A stretch of DNA of 9,329 nt from Hyphomicrobiales bacterium (GTDB lineage: Bacteria > Pseudomonadota > Alphaproteobacteria > Rhizobiales > Xanthobacteraceae): contig JAPLPC010000420.1 of NCBI GenBank assembly GCA_026400425.1, positions 1 through 9,329 of the forward strand. The letters are read 5' to 3'. Both the position numbers and the translations under genes were made by a program. Of this stretch, positions 1 through 7,281 are shown in pieces; positions within the stretch are counted from its first letter, which is position 1, and every line of letters begins with the position of its first letter. Below the pieces are notes generated by a model. It searched no databases. It saw nothing but the letters and a program-made list of their open reading frames with translations, and was not told the DNA's origin.

Positions 1-2165
1 CGGTAGGCCATGTCGTGGCTGATCCAACTCTCGAACCACGCCAGGCCGGCGGCTACGATGGCAATGACGGGCACGCCAATGGCGAGGGTGGCGACCGTGT
101 CGGACATGCCCGGGACACCGGCCGCCCCGGCGAGGATGCCCGAGGTCACGCCCAGTGCAACCGATGCCGCTGCCCCGAGGATGCCTGCAACCAAGGTGAT
201 GGACAGGCGTATCCACTGTGGGCGCACGAGTTGCAAGAGACGCCACCCAGTCTCGATCGCACCGGCATCGTCAGCATCAGCCTCGGCAACCGCCGTCGTG
301 CCCACCTTGGATACGGACGCGACCCGTTCGGGTTCGGTGGGCGACCGGGCTGGAGTGGCATCGGCGGGAACGAAATCCGCGGTGTCTTCGATGGCATACG
401 CGACCTCTTGCGCGGCGACGAGGCGCGCGAAAGCCCCATCGCGTTGGCGCAGGTCTGCGGGGGAACCGGCTTCGACGACCTGGCCACGGTCTAGCACCAC
501 CACTTGGTCGCACTGCGACACGGTCGAGAGACGGTGCGCAATCACGATGGTGGTGCGGTTCTGGCAGAGATGCTCGATGGCCTCCTGCACCGATTTCTCG
601 GATTCGGAGTCGAGCGCCGCGGTGGCCTCGTCGAGCAGGATCAGCGGCGCGTTTTTCACCAGCGCGCGGGCAATGGCGATACGTTGGCGCTGGCCGCCTG
701 ACAGCGAGGTGCCGTGTTCGCCGACCGGGGTCTCGTAGCCCAGCGGGAAGCTCAGGATGAAATCGTGGGCGCAGGCGGCCTTAGCGGCAGCCATTATCTC
801 GTCCTCTGTCGCGCCTGGTTTACCGAATGCGATGTTGTCGCGAATGCTGCCGCGGAACATATAGACGTCCTGGCCGACATAGGCGGTCTGGCCGCGCAGC
901 GAGCGGCGGGAGACGTCGGCGATGCGCTGGCCGTCGATGACGACCTCGCCCTCGCTGACTTCATACATGCGCAGCAACAGCGCCAGCACCGTGGACTTGC
1001 CGCCGCCGGAGGGACCGACCAGCGCAGTGATCTTGCCGGGCTCGGCGACGAAGCTCATGCGGTTCAGCACGATCTCGCTCGGCCGATAGCGGAAGGTGAC
1101 GTCGCGCAATTCGACGCGTGCCTCGGTCAGTTTCAACGGAGGCTTGTGATCGTCATTGGGTTCGGTGGCCGGACTGTCGACGATCTCGAGCAGTGTATGC
1201 GCACCGATCAACTGGCTGTTGAGGTCGATGTTCAGCCGCGCGAGGCGCTTGGCCGGCTCGTAAGCGAGCAGGAAGGCCGTGATGAAGGAGAAGAACTGGC
1301 CGGGCGTGGCGCCCATCGCCACCACGCGGTAGCCGCCATACATCAGCGCGCCGGCAATGGCGAAACCGCCAAGGGTTTCCATCAGCGGCGACGAGCGGCT
1401 GGAGACGCGCGCCATCTTGTTGGCATTCTGCTCCACCGCACTGATGCTGGCATCCATGCGGGCCTGCATCGTCTGTTCCAGCGTGAACGCCTTGACGGTG
1501 CGGATGCCCTGCAGCGATTCCTGCATGACTTCGAGAATTTCGCTGGTTCCGGTGAACTGGTTGCGCGCGAGGCCCTTGATGCGGCGCACCAGCTTGCGCA
1601 GCACCAGGATCGCCGGCGGCGCCACCAGGAAACCGGTGATCGCCATGTAAGGGTCCTGCATAACCATCACGCCGACCAGCGCGATGAGCGATAACAGATC
1701 GCGGCCGACGGCATTGATCAGAAGGTTGAGCACCTGCGTCACCGAATTGGCGCCGGCGGTGAGCCTCTGCAGGAACTCGGAAGAGTGCCGCTCGGAGAAG
1801 AAGCCGATGCTCTCGCTCATCAGCTTGGCGAACAGCCGGCGCTGATTGTTGGCGACGATGGCATTGGAGATCTTGGACAGGATCACCGTATGGCCGTAGG
1901 TCGCAGCACCCTTGATCAGGAAGATGATGACGACGAAGCCGGAGAACAGCGCGATGCGCTCGATACTCTTGTCCACATAGGCCTGGTTGATGACCTCGCC
2001 GAGCATATAGGCGGAGGCGGCGGTAGTGGCAGCGGCGACAGCCATGAGCAGGAAGGCAGCCAGATATTGGCGCCAATAGGCTTTCGCCTGCTCGGCGACG
2101 AGGCGGCGGATCAGCTGCCAGGCGCCATGGGGATCGTCGGTGATTTTACGTGTTGCTTTGGCCAT
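1..2165 (-). CDS. ABC exporter, MsbA-like half fused in frame to a second membrane domain (C-terminus beyond left edge)
   Basis: This is an ATP-driven inner-membrane exporter, 721 residues visible and still open at the window edge. Residues about 30-310 form an MsbA-type membrane domain. The ATPase domain follows, with Walker A GPSGGGKST at 384-392 (K390), signature LSGGQ at 488-492, Walker B ILLDEA with D512 and E513, and the switch histidine H544 in AHRLSTV. A single-module exporter would end near residue 585. Here the frame continues through an Asp/Ala/Pro-rich linker (about 590-640), then LVRPQWIRL and hydrophobic segments at about 652-675 and 690-710, ending in FESWISHDMAY at 711-721. 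That ending resembles the SHD region of CydC-type ABC membrane domains. I read every codon of this frame and saw no stop. The ATG at 2163-2165 has no strong Shine-Dalgarno sequence. The gene lies 168 bp downstream of galE on the same strand. Export of a lipid-linked saccharide is inferred from context only. Confidence 0.88.
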   Translation of the reverse strand, partial: MAKATRKITDDPHGAWQLIRRLVAEQAKAYWRQYLAAFLLMAVAAATTAASAYMLGEVINQAYVDKSIERIALFSGFVVIIFLIKGAATYGHTVILSKISNAIVANNQRRLFAKLMSESIGFFSERHSSEFLQRLTAGANSVTQVLNLLINAVGRDLLSLIALVGVMVMQDPYMAITGFLVAPPAILVLRKLVRRIKGLARNQFTGTSEILEVMQESLQGIRTVKAFTLEQTMQARMDASISAVEQNANKMARVSSRSSPLMETLGGFAIAGALMYGGYRVVAMGATPGQFFSFITAFLLAYEPAKRLARLNIDLNSQLIGAHTLLEIVDSPATEPNDDHKPPLKLTEARVELRDVTFRYRPSEIVLNRMSFVAEPGKITALVGPSGGGKSTVLALLLRMYEVSEGEVVIDGQRIADVSRRSLRGQTAYVGQDVYMFRGSIRDNIAFGKPGATEDEIMAAAKAACAHDFILSFPLGYETPVGEHGTSLSGGQRQRIAIARALVKNAPLILLDEATAALDSESEKSVQEAIEHLCQNRTTIVIAHRLSTVSQCDQVVVLDRGQVVEAGSPADLRQRDGAFARLVAAQEVAYAIEDTADFVPADATPARSPTEPERVASVSKVGTTAVAEADADDAGAIETGWRLLQLVRPQWIRLSITLVAGILGAAASVALGVTSGILAGAAGVPGMSDTVATLAIGVPVIAIVAAGLAWFESWISHDMAY

Positions 2166-2212
2166 CCGCGGTCCAGAGGCGCATGACGGGCGGCCGGGAG
2201 AAAGTCCTGCCA

Positions 2213-2241
2213 GCGGCCTGTCTGCGTTGCGAAACAGCCGC
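2213..2241. repeat. Imperfect inverted repeat between galE and the ABC exporter gene
   Basis: GCGGCCTGT at 2213-2221 pairs with ACAGCCGC at 2234-2241, giving an eight-pair stem with one bulged base and a 12-base loop. No T tract follows on either strand, so a standard intrinsic terminator is not supported. It could be a leader hairpin of the ABC transcript or a chance fold. The rest of the spacer (2166-2333) shows no gene. On the minus strand TTGAAA near 2270 could be a -35 element, but no convincing -10 follows it. Confidence 0.35.
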
Positions 2242-2333
2242 CTGATTGCCTGTTAAAGCGAGGATTTTCAAGCCAAATCCGGGCTAGTCAGGACTTTGTT
2301 AACCTACCGGCCGAACCACGGCGCGGGCCGAAA

Positions 2334-3347
2334 TCAGGCCGATTGGGCCATCAGTTCGATGCCAAAACGCTCCCGCGCGAGCTTTTCCTCCCAGGCGAGC
2401 GCATGGCGGGCGATGGTCTGAAGATCGTCATATTGCGGTGTCCAGTTGAGTGTCGCGCGGATCCGTGAGGTGTCGGCGATCATCGTCATGATGTCGCCCT
2501 CGCGCCGCGGGGCGTATTGGACCGCGAAATTGCGGCCGGACGCGCGGCGCACCGCCTCGATGGTCTCGAGCACCGAATAGCCCCGGCCATAGCCGCAATT
2601 CAGCGTGGTGGAGGTGCCGCCGTCGCGCAGATAGCCGAGCGCGGCGCGGTGTGCCTGCACGAGATCGCTGACATGGATAAAGTCGCGGATGCAACTGCCG
2701 TCCGGCGTCGGATAATCGGTGCCATAGACATCGATCTTGTTGCGCTGGCCGGTGGCGGCTTCGACGGCGATCTTGAGCAGATGCGTCGCGCCCATGGTGG
2801 CTAAGCCGGTACGGCCTTGTGGATCGGCGCCGGCGACATTGAAGTAGCGCAGCACGACGAATTCCATGCCATAGGCCGGCGCGATATCGTGCAGCATGAT
2901 CTCGGTCATCAGCTTGGATGAACCGTAAGGCGACAGCGGCCGCGTCGGTGCATCTTCCGCGACCGGAGTGGTGTCGGGATTGCCGTAGACCGCCGCAGTT
3001 GATGAGAAGATGAAGCGCTTGACGCCGCATTTCATGGCGGCATTCAGCAGATTGCGCGAGGTGCCGGTGTTGTTGCGATAGTAGCTGAGCGGATCGCGCA
3101 TCGACTCCGGCACCACCACCGAACCGGCGAAATGGATGATGCTATCCACGCCATGGGCTGCGATGACGCCCTCGACGAGATTCTCGTCGGCGACATCCCC
3201 GATGAACAGTGGCACGCCTTCGGGCAGATAGGTCGAGAAGCCGGTGGACAGATTGTCGATGACAACGACACTCTCGCCGGCTTCCACCAGCGCATGCACC
3301 ATGTGACATCCGATGTAACCGGCGCCGCCGGTGACCAGAACCGTCAT
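2334..3347 (-). CDS. galE: UDP-glucose 4-epimerase
   Basis: This cytoplasmic NAD-dependent enzyme interconverts UDP-glucose and UDP-galactose and supplies galactose for LPS and exopolysaccharide. The protein is 337 residues, close to the 338 of E. coli GalE. It has the extended short-chain dehydrogenase pattern: nucleotide-binding VTGGAGYIG at 5-13, the SST motif at 115-117 with T117 at the catalytic Ser/Thr position, and the YxxxK pair Y141 and K145 in SPYGSSK. RYFNVAGADP at 167-176 and the C-terminal APRREGD segment (279-285) are typical of GalE/ExoB. The start is the ATG at 3345-3347, because the glycine-rich loop begins five residues later. The open frame does continue upstream, but only antisense to the glycosyltransferase. 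A GAG-rich stretch about 5-15 bases upstream can serve as ribosome binding site. It is divergent from the glycosyltransferase gene. Confidence 0.95.
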   Translation of the reverse strand: MTVLVTGGAGYIGCHMVHALVEAGESVVVIDNLSTGFSTYLPEGVPLFIGDVADENLVEGVIAAHGVDSIIHFAGSVVVPESMRDPLSYYRNNTGTSRNLLNAAMKCGVKRFIFSSTAAVYGNPDTTPVAEDAPTRPLSPYGSSKLMTEIMLHDIAPAYGMEFVVLRYFNVAGADPQGRTGLATMGATHLLKIAVEAATGQRNKIDVYGTDYPTPDGSCIRDFIHVSDLVQAHRAALGYLRDGGTSTTLNCGYGRGYSVLETIEAVRRASGRNFAVQYAPRREGDIMTMIADTSRIRATLNWTPQYDDLQTIARHALAWEEKLARERFGIELMAQSA

Positions 3348-3473
3348 GTGGATCTCACTCTCCCGTTTGGAGAGACGATAGACGTTCGGCGGTGAAGAGC
3401 GGGTTTCCCCGCGGGGATACTGGTCTCTATGCTTAATGTTACGTATAGGAACCGGGGTAAAACGGAGTCCTCT
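3348..3473. promoter_or_regulatory. Divergent spacer between galE and the glycosyltransferase, with a 12-bp palindrome
   Basis: This spacer must hold the promoters for two genes read away from each other. It contains a perfect palindrome, TCCCCGCGGGGA, at 3406-3417. A possible -10 element for the plus-strand gene, TATAGG at 3444-3449, has only a poor match to a -35 element 17 bp upstream. No operator can be assigned. In such GC-rich DNA a palindrome of G and C can arise by chance. Confidence 0.35.
3464..3467 (+). promoter_or_regulatory. Ribosome binding site supporting a GTG start
   Basis: GGAG lies six bases before the GTG at 3474, an ideal spacing. The upstream ATG at 3429 has only a GGGGA 11 bases away. 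This favours the shorter protein. Confidence 0.55.
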
Positions 3474-4520
3474 GTGCCGATTGCAGGCAAAACAGCCGAT
3501 AAACTGCAGGTAATCATCACCAATCTGCATTGGCGCTATTCCGGTGTGACGGCGACCAACCGCATGGTGGCGCCGAAACTTGCTGCGATGATCGATGCGG
3601 CCTGGCTCGGCTCCGACATTCCTGACGGGATTGCTCGCCTGAGTTTCGGCGGACTCCTGAGATTGTGGATGCGACGGACGCCGGTCATCTGGCATGCGCG
3701 CCGCAACAACGAGATGATAGCCGGTGTCGTTCTCCGCGCGCTCGGCTGGCCGCTGAAGCTGCTGTTCACCTCGGCGGCGCAGCGCCATCACAGCTGGATT
3801 ACGCGCTGGCTGATCCGTCGCATGGACGCGATCATCGCCACGTCGGATGCATCCGCGTCCTATCTCAAGCGCGAGGCGACGGTGGTGACGCACGGCGTCG
3901 ATACCGAGCGCTACGCACCGCCCGCCGACCGTGCCGCAGCCTTTGCCGAATCGAAGTTGCCGGGCCGCTACGCCATCGGCTGCTTCGGTCGCGTGCGCGC
4001 GCAGAAGGGCACGGATCTGTTCGTCGATGCCATGTGCGCGCTGCTGCCGCATCATCCGGAATTCTCGGCGGTCATCGTTGGCGCCATCACGCCGGACCAG
4101 ATCGGCTTTGCCAATGAGTTGCGCAGGACGATCGCAACTGCGGGCCTGCAGGATCGCATCATCATCACCGGCGAGTTGGAGATCGCGGAGGTCGAGCGCT
4201 GGTATCGGCGCTTGACGATCTACGCCTTCACCTCGCGCAACGAGGGGTTCGGCCTCACGCTCATCGAGGCGATGTCGGTCGGCGCAGCACTCGTAGCGAC
4301 CCGTGCCGGTGCTGCCGAAATTGCAGTGGAGGAGGGTGTGACGGGAACGCTGGTGCCGACGGGAGATGCGCAAGCGCTCGCGGATGCCATCGCTCCGCTG
4401 ATGCGCGATCCCGATGTTGCGCATGCCATGGGTGAGAGCGGACGGGCGCGCGTGCTCGACAAATTCAGTCTCGACGCCGAAGCACGCAACATCGCTGCGG
4501 TTTATCGCAGGCTCGTCTGA
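3474..4520 (+). CDS. GT4 glycosyltransferase, LpcC-like LPS inner-core mannosyltransferase
   Basis: This is a retaining GT-B glycosyltransferase of family GT4, 348 residues from the GTG start chosen here. It should act on the cytoplasmic face of the inner membrane, moving a sugar from a nucleotide donor to the growing LPS core. The N-terminal domain holds NLHWRYSGVTATNRMV and the HARRNNEM segment, which I recall as characteristic of rhizobial LpcC, the enzyme that adds mannose to Kdo. The donor-binding domain has FGRVRAQKGTD (R173, K178) and the EX7E motif EGFGLTLIE (E257 and E265), both usual for GT4. The GTG at 3474 is preferred because GGAG at 3464-3467 lies six bases upstream and the conserved fold starts soon after. 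An in-frame ATG at 3429 would add 15 residues of poor quality. The 3' end overlaps gmhB by 19 bp, tail to tail. Mannose specificity is inferred from family resemblance. Confidence 0.85.
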   Translation: MPIAGKTADKLQVIITNLHWRYSGVTATNRMVAPKLAAMIDAAWLGSDIPDGIARLSFGGLLRLWMRRTPVIWHARRNNEMIAGVVLRALGWPLKLLFTSAAQRHHSWITRWLIRRMDAIIATSDASASYLKREATVVTHGVDTERYAPPADRAAAFAESKLPGRYAIGCFGRVRAQKGTDLFVDAMCALLPHHPEFSAVIVGAITPDQIGFANELRRTIATAGLQDRIIITGELEIAEVERWYRRLTIYAFTSRNEGFGLTLIEAMSVGAALVATRAGAAEIAVEEGVTGTLVPTGDAQALADAIAPLMRDPDVAHAMGESGRARVLDKFSLDAEARNIAAVYRRLV

Positions 4521-5035
4521 CCGGCCAAAATATCCGCGACAAAGGCATCGAGATCGCCGCCGGCAAACAGAAAGCCGGGAAGATGCGCGGCGGTTGCGGC
4601 TTCGATGTCGCTGTCGCGATCGCCGATCACGAAGCTTCCTTTGGTCACCACGGGCCAGTGCTGCATCAAATCCAGGATCATGCCGGGCTTCGGTTTGCGC
4701 CACGGATGATCTTCGAGATAGCCTTCGACAGTCCCGCTCGGATGATGCGGGCAGTAGCGGACATCGTCGATCACAGCGCCGTCCTTGGCGAGTTCGCTGC
4801 GCATCCAGTCGAGCAGTGTGTTGAGCTCGGCTTCGCTGAAATAGCCCCGCGCGACGCCGGATTGATTGGTGAAGACGAAGACATGATAGCCGGCATCGTT
4901 GAGCCGCTTCACTGCCTTCGCCGCATTCGGCATCCAGCGGATTTTCTCGGGGTGGCCGACATAGTTGTCATCATAATTCAACACGCCGTCGCGATCGAGA
5001 ATCGCTGCTGGCTTGGGCTGCCTGAAAGCGGTCAT
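4502..5035 (-). CDS. gmhB: D-glycero-D-manno-heptose-1,7-bisphosphate 7-phosphatase (HAD family)
   Basis: GmhB removes the 7-phosphate from heptose-1,7-bisphosphate, between the kinase and adenylyltransferase steps of HldE. The protein is 177 residues, a little shorter than the E. coli enzyme (191). HAD motifs are clear: DRDGVLN with nucleophile D14 and acid/base D16, TNQSG at 56-60, RKPKPGM with K114, and GDRDSD with D139 and D143. The family normally carries a zinc site made of Cys-x-His plus a later Cys-x-Cys. Here C95 and H97 of CPHHP are present, but the later pair is replaced by EDHPWRKP, so no complete four-ligand site is visible. The ATG overlaps the waaF stop as ATGA, which suggests translational coupling. 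The histidinol-phosphatase branch of the same HAD subfamily is a less likely alternative, given the heptose neighbours. Confidence 0.9.
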   Translation of the reverse strand: MTAFRQPKPAAILDRDGVLNYDDNYVGHPEKIRWMPNAAKAVKRLNDAGYHVFVFTNQSGVARGYFSEAELNTLLDWMRSELAKDGAVIDDVRYCPHHPSGTVEGYLEDHPWRKPKPGMILDLMQHWPVVTKGSFVIGDRDSDIEAATAAHLPGFLFAGGDLDAFVADILAGQTSLR

Positions 5036-6105
5036 AGCGGCACACGATCGGCTTCGGCTCTCGCCATCAGTTTCTGGATGATGTCGGCCACGTCCGTCGC
5101 CGGGATGTCACGCATGCAGGCGTGGTTGTTCATGTGGCAGACCGGGGTGTGGCAGGGTTGGCAGGGCACGATGGTCCTGGTCTGCACGGTGGCGGCGAGC
5201 GGATTGAGCGGCCCCCACAGTTGCGGGCTGGTGGGGCCGAAGATCCCGATGGTCGGCGTGCCCACGGCTGCTGCGATATGCATCAGGCCGGAATCGTTGG
5301 CGACGGCGACCTTGGCGGCCGCCATGCCGATCACGCCGTTGCGCAGATCGTTGGTGGTGAGATCCCGCGCCCGCGGCCCGGCCGCTGCGATGATCTCCTG
5401 GGCAAGGTCTTTTTCGCCGGGGCCGCCGATCACCCAGACGTCGTAACCGCGTTCCACCAGCAACCTCGCGGCCTCGGGATAATAGGTCCAGCGTTTGGAG
5501 GAGCCGACCGAGCCCGGGCCCAGCGCCACCGCAGGGCTGGTGCCGAGCCCATTGGCCTGCCGCCAGCGCGCGATCTGCTCAGCGGGAACGCGAAAATCCG
5601 GGACCGGCCAGTCTGTCGGCAGCTGCGTCCCGGGCGGCAGCGCCAGCGCGCATTTCCGGTCGATCATCCGCGACAGCTTCTTCTCGCCCCAGCGGAAGTC
5701 ATTCAGCAGGCCGAAGCGGACCTCGCCGACGAAGCCGACGCGCTCCGGGATCCCCGCGAGCGCCGGGGCAAGGGCGGATTTCCAGGTCCGCGGCATGATC
5801 AAGGCCGTGCCGTAATGGCGCTCGCGCATCAAGGCTGCGAGTTCCCATTGTTTGGTGAGCGCCAACCGGCCGCGTGGCAGGTCCCAGACGAGGGGCGAGC
5901 GTACGCCCGGCATATAATCCACTAGCGGCGCCACCAGCTTCGTCACCAGCATATCGATCGGCCGGTTCGGCCAACGCTGCTTCAGCACCCGCACCACCGT
6001 ATGGCCGCGGACGAAGTCGCCGATCCACATATAGGGCACGATGAGGATCGGGCGGGTGTCCGCCGCATCCACCGTTACGCCCGGATATGGGGTATTTTGG
6101 GTCAT
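5032..6105 (-). CDS. waaF: ADP-heptose:LPS heptosyltransferase (GT9), WaaF type
   Basis: This GT9 enzyme transfers L-glycero-D-manno-heptose from ADP-heptose to the LPS inner core at the cytoplasmic membrane face. The protein is 357 residues, near the 348 of E. coli WaaF, with about 17 extra N-terminal residues. PYMWIGDFV at 24-32 places D30 at the usual catalytic aspartate. GPGSVGSSKRW at 196-206 and NDSGLMHIAAAVGTPT at 270-285 form the ADP-heptose site. Four cysteines near the C-terminus (C315, C318, C323, C330) follow the pattern seen in WaaF rather than WaaC. It begins a two-gene unit with gmhB. The start has no strong Shine-Dalgarno sequence, so a start a few residues downstream (GTG at codon 12) cannot be excluded. 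Whether it adds the first or second heptose is not decided by sequence alone. Confidence 0.92.
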   Translation of the reverse strand: MTQNTPYPGVTVDAADTRPILIVPYMWIGDFVRGHTVVRVLKQRWPNRPIDMLVTKLVAPLVDYMPGVRSPLVWDLPRGRLALTKQWELAALMRERHYGTALIMPRTWKSALAPALAGIPERVGFVGEVRFGLLNDFRWGEKKLSRMIDRKCALALPPGTQLPTDWPVPDFRVPAEQIARWRQANGLGTSPAVALGPGSVGSSKRWTYYPEAARLLVERGYDVWVIGGPGEKDLAQEIIAAAGPRARDLTTNDLRNGVIGMAAAKVAVANDSGLMHIAAAVGTPTIGIFGPTSPQLWGPLNPLAATVQTRTIVPCQPCHTPVCHMNNHACMRDIPATDVADIIQKLMARAEADRVPL

Positions 6106-6284
6106 GGTTTCAAAGACTTCGCGTAGGGCTCTCGCAGTCGGTAGCCGGTCCGTTACGGCAGGACAAGCAATTTGGAGGAGCCGGTGGCGATGTCCTGATC
6201 CGGGGGAGACAGATCTGGCCGCTCAAGTTGCCTGTCGGGCAGGACTGGGGCAAAGGTGACGGGCGAAACGCGAATGGGGATTTC
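6106..6284. promoter_or_regulatory. Divergent spacer between waaF and hldD, with possible leader structure
   Basis: This 179-bp region separates two heptose transcription units and should hold both promoters, though no clear -35/-10 pair is visible. It contains a strong Shine-Dalgarno-like GGAGGAG at 6174-6180, followed by ATG-TCC-TGA at 6190-6198. GTCCTG at 6192-6197 and CAGGAC at 6240-6245 form an inverted repeat, with the small palindrome CAGATCTG between them. The hldD ribosome binding site is probably GGGGA at 6276-6280, four bases before its ATG. Confidence 0.4.
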
Positions 6285-7265
6285 ATGCTGCTGGTGACCG
6301 GAGGAGCCGGTTTTATCGGATCGAACGTGGTGGCGGCGCTGAATGACGCCGGCCGCGCCGATGTCGCCGTGTCCGATGTCCTCGGCCATGACGGCAAATG
6401 GCGGAACCTGGCCAAGCGACAGCTGGCGGACGTGGTTCCCCCCGGCGAACTGATGCAATGGCTCCACGGCCGACGCCTCGATGCCGTCATCCATATGGGC
6501 GCCATTTCCGAAACCACGGCGACCGATGGCGATCTGGTCATCGAGACCAATTTCCGCCTCTCCATGCGGCTGCTGGACTGGTGCACCACCCACGGCGTGC
6601 CGTTGATTTACGCCTCGTCGGCGGCAACCTATGGCGATGGTGCGCAGGGGTTTCGCGATGCCGATACGGTGCCGGAGCTGAAGACGCTGCGGCCCATGAA
6701 TCTGTATGGTTGGAGCAAGCATCTGTTCGACCTTGCGGTGGCCGAACGCGTTGCGCGCGGGCAGCCGATGCCGCCGCAATGGACCGGGTTGAAGTTCTTC
6801 AACGTGTTCGGCCCCAACGAATACCACAAGGGCGGCATGATGAGCGTCCTGACCCGGCGCTTCGACGACATCAAAGCCGGGCGCGGCATCCAGCTGTTCA
6901 AGTCGCATCGCGACGGCATCGCGGATGGCGATCAGCGCCGCGACTTCATTTATGTGGACGACGTCGTCCGCGTCATCACGTGGCTGCTGGCGACCCCGCG
7001 TGTCAGCGGCATCTACAATGTCGGCACCGGCACGGCGCGCAGCTTCAAGGATCTGATGCTGGCCGCCTATGCGGCGCTCGGCACCGCGCCCAACATCGAT
7101 TATATCGACATGCCCGAGCAGATTCGCGGCAGCTATCAATACTTCACCCAGAGCGAGACCGACCGGTTGCGCGGCGCCGGCTACAATGGCGGGTTCACCC
7201 GTCTGGAAGATGCGGTGACGCATTACGTGACGCGTTATCTCGATACGCCCGATCGCTTTCGCTGA
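6285..7265 (+). CDS. hldD: ADP-L-glycero-D-manno-heptose 6-epimerase
   Basis: HldD inverts C6 of ADP-D-glycero-D-manno-heptose to give the L form used by heptosyltransferases. It is a cytoplasmic extended short-chain dehydrogenase that uses tightly bound NADP. The protein is 326 residues, against 310 in E. coli. The nucleotide-binding loop is VTGGAGFIGSN at 4-14, YASSAATYG spans 109-117, the YxxxK pair is Y141 and K145 in NLYGWSKHLFD, and FNVFGPNEYHKG carries K182 at the position of the second catalytic residue in E. coli HldD. RRDFIYVDDVV at 218-228 is also typical. The ATG at 6285 is chosen because the glycine-rich loop must sit at the N-terminus. An in-frame ATG at 6087 would overlap the start of waaF and add 66 residues without family likeness. 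It is first in a three-gene unit with hldE. Confidence 0.95.
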   Translation: MLLVTGGAGFIGSNVVAALNDAGRADVAVSDVLGHDGKWRNLAKRQLADVVPPGELMQWLHGRRLDAVIHMGAISETTATDGDLVIETNFRLSMRLLDWCTTHGVPLIYASSAATYGDGAQGFRDADTVPELKTLRPMNLYGWSKHLFDLAVAERVARGQPMPPQWTGLKFFNVFGPNEYHKGGMMSVLTRRFDDIKAGRGIQLFKSHRDGIADGDQRRDFIYVDDVVRVITWLLATPRVSGIYNVGTGTARSFKDLMLAAYAALGTAPNIDYIDMPEQIRGSYQYFTQSETDRLRGAGYNGGFTRLEDAVTHYVTRYLDTPDRFR

Positions 7266-7281
7266 CTTAGGTTCCGCCGTG

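Noticed and set aside
714..1694. 326-codon plus-strand frame opposite the ABC exporter
   Set aside because: The opposite strand encodes Walker A, LSGGQ and Walker B in the correct order; this frame has no family likeness.
1153..2076. 307-codon minus-strand frame overlapping the ABC exporter membrane domain
   Set aside because: It is in a different frame from the exporter, is Arg/Pro/His-rich and has no membrane segments, whereas the chosen frame gives a normal ABC membrane domain.
2213..2241. Hairpin considered as a rho-independent terminator for galE
   Set aside because: No T-run follows on the minus strand and the stem has a bulge, so it is recorded only as an inverted repeat.
3348..4703. 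Long minus-strand frame extending galE upstream to give a 789-residue protein
   Set aside because: The extension is antisense to a well-supported GT4 gene, is rich in Arg and low complexity, and the GalE nucleotide-binding loop must be N-terminal.
6087..6284. N-terminal extension of hldD to an in-frame ATG at 6087
   Set aside because: It would overlap the start of waaF and place 66 unrelated residues before the VTGGAGFIG loop.
6153..7223. 356-codon minus-strand frame opposite hldD
   Set aside because: It is antisense to hldD, with no recognisable motif and a composition typical of a shadow frame.
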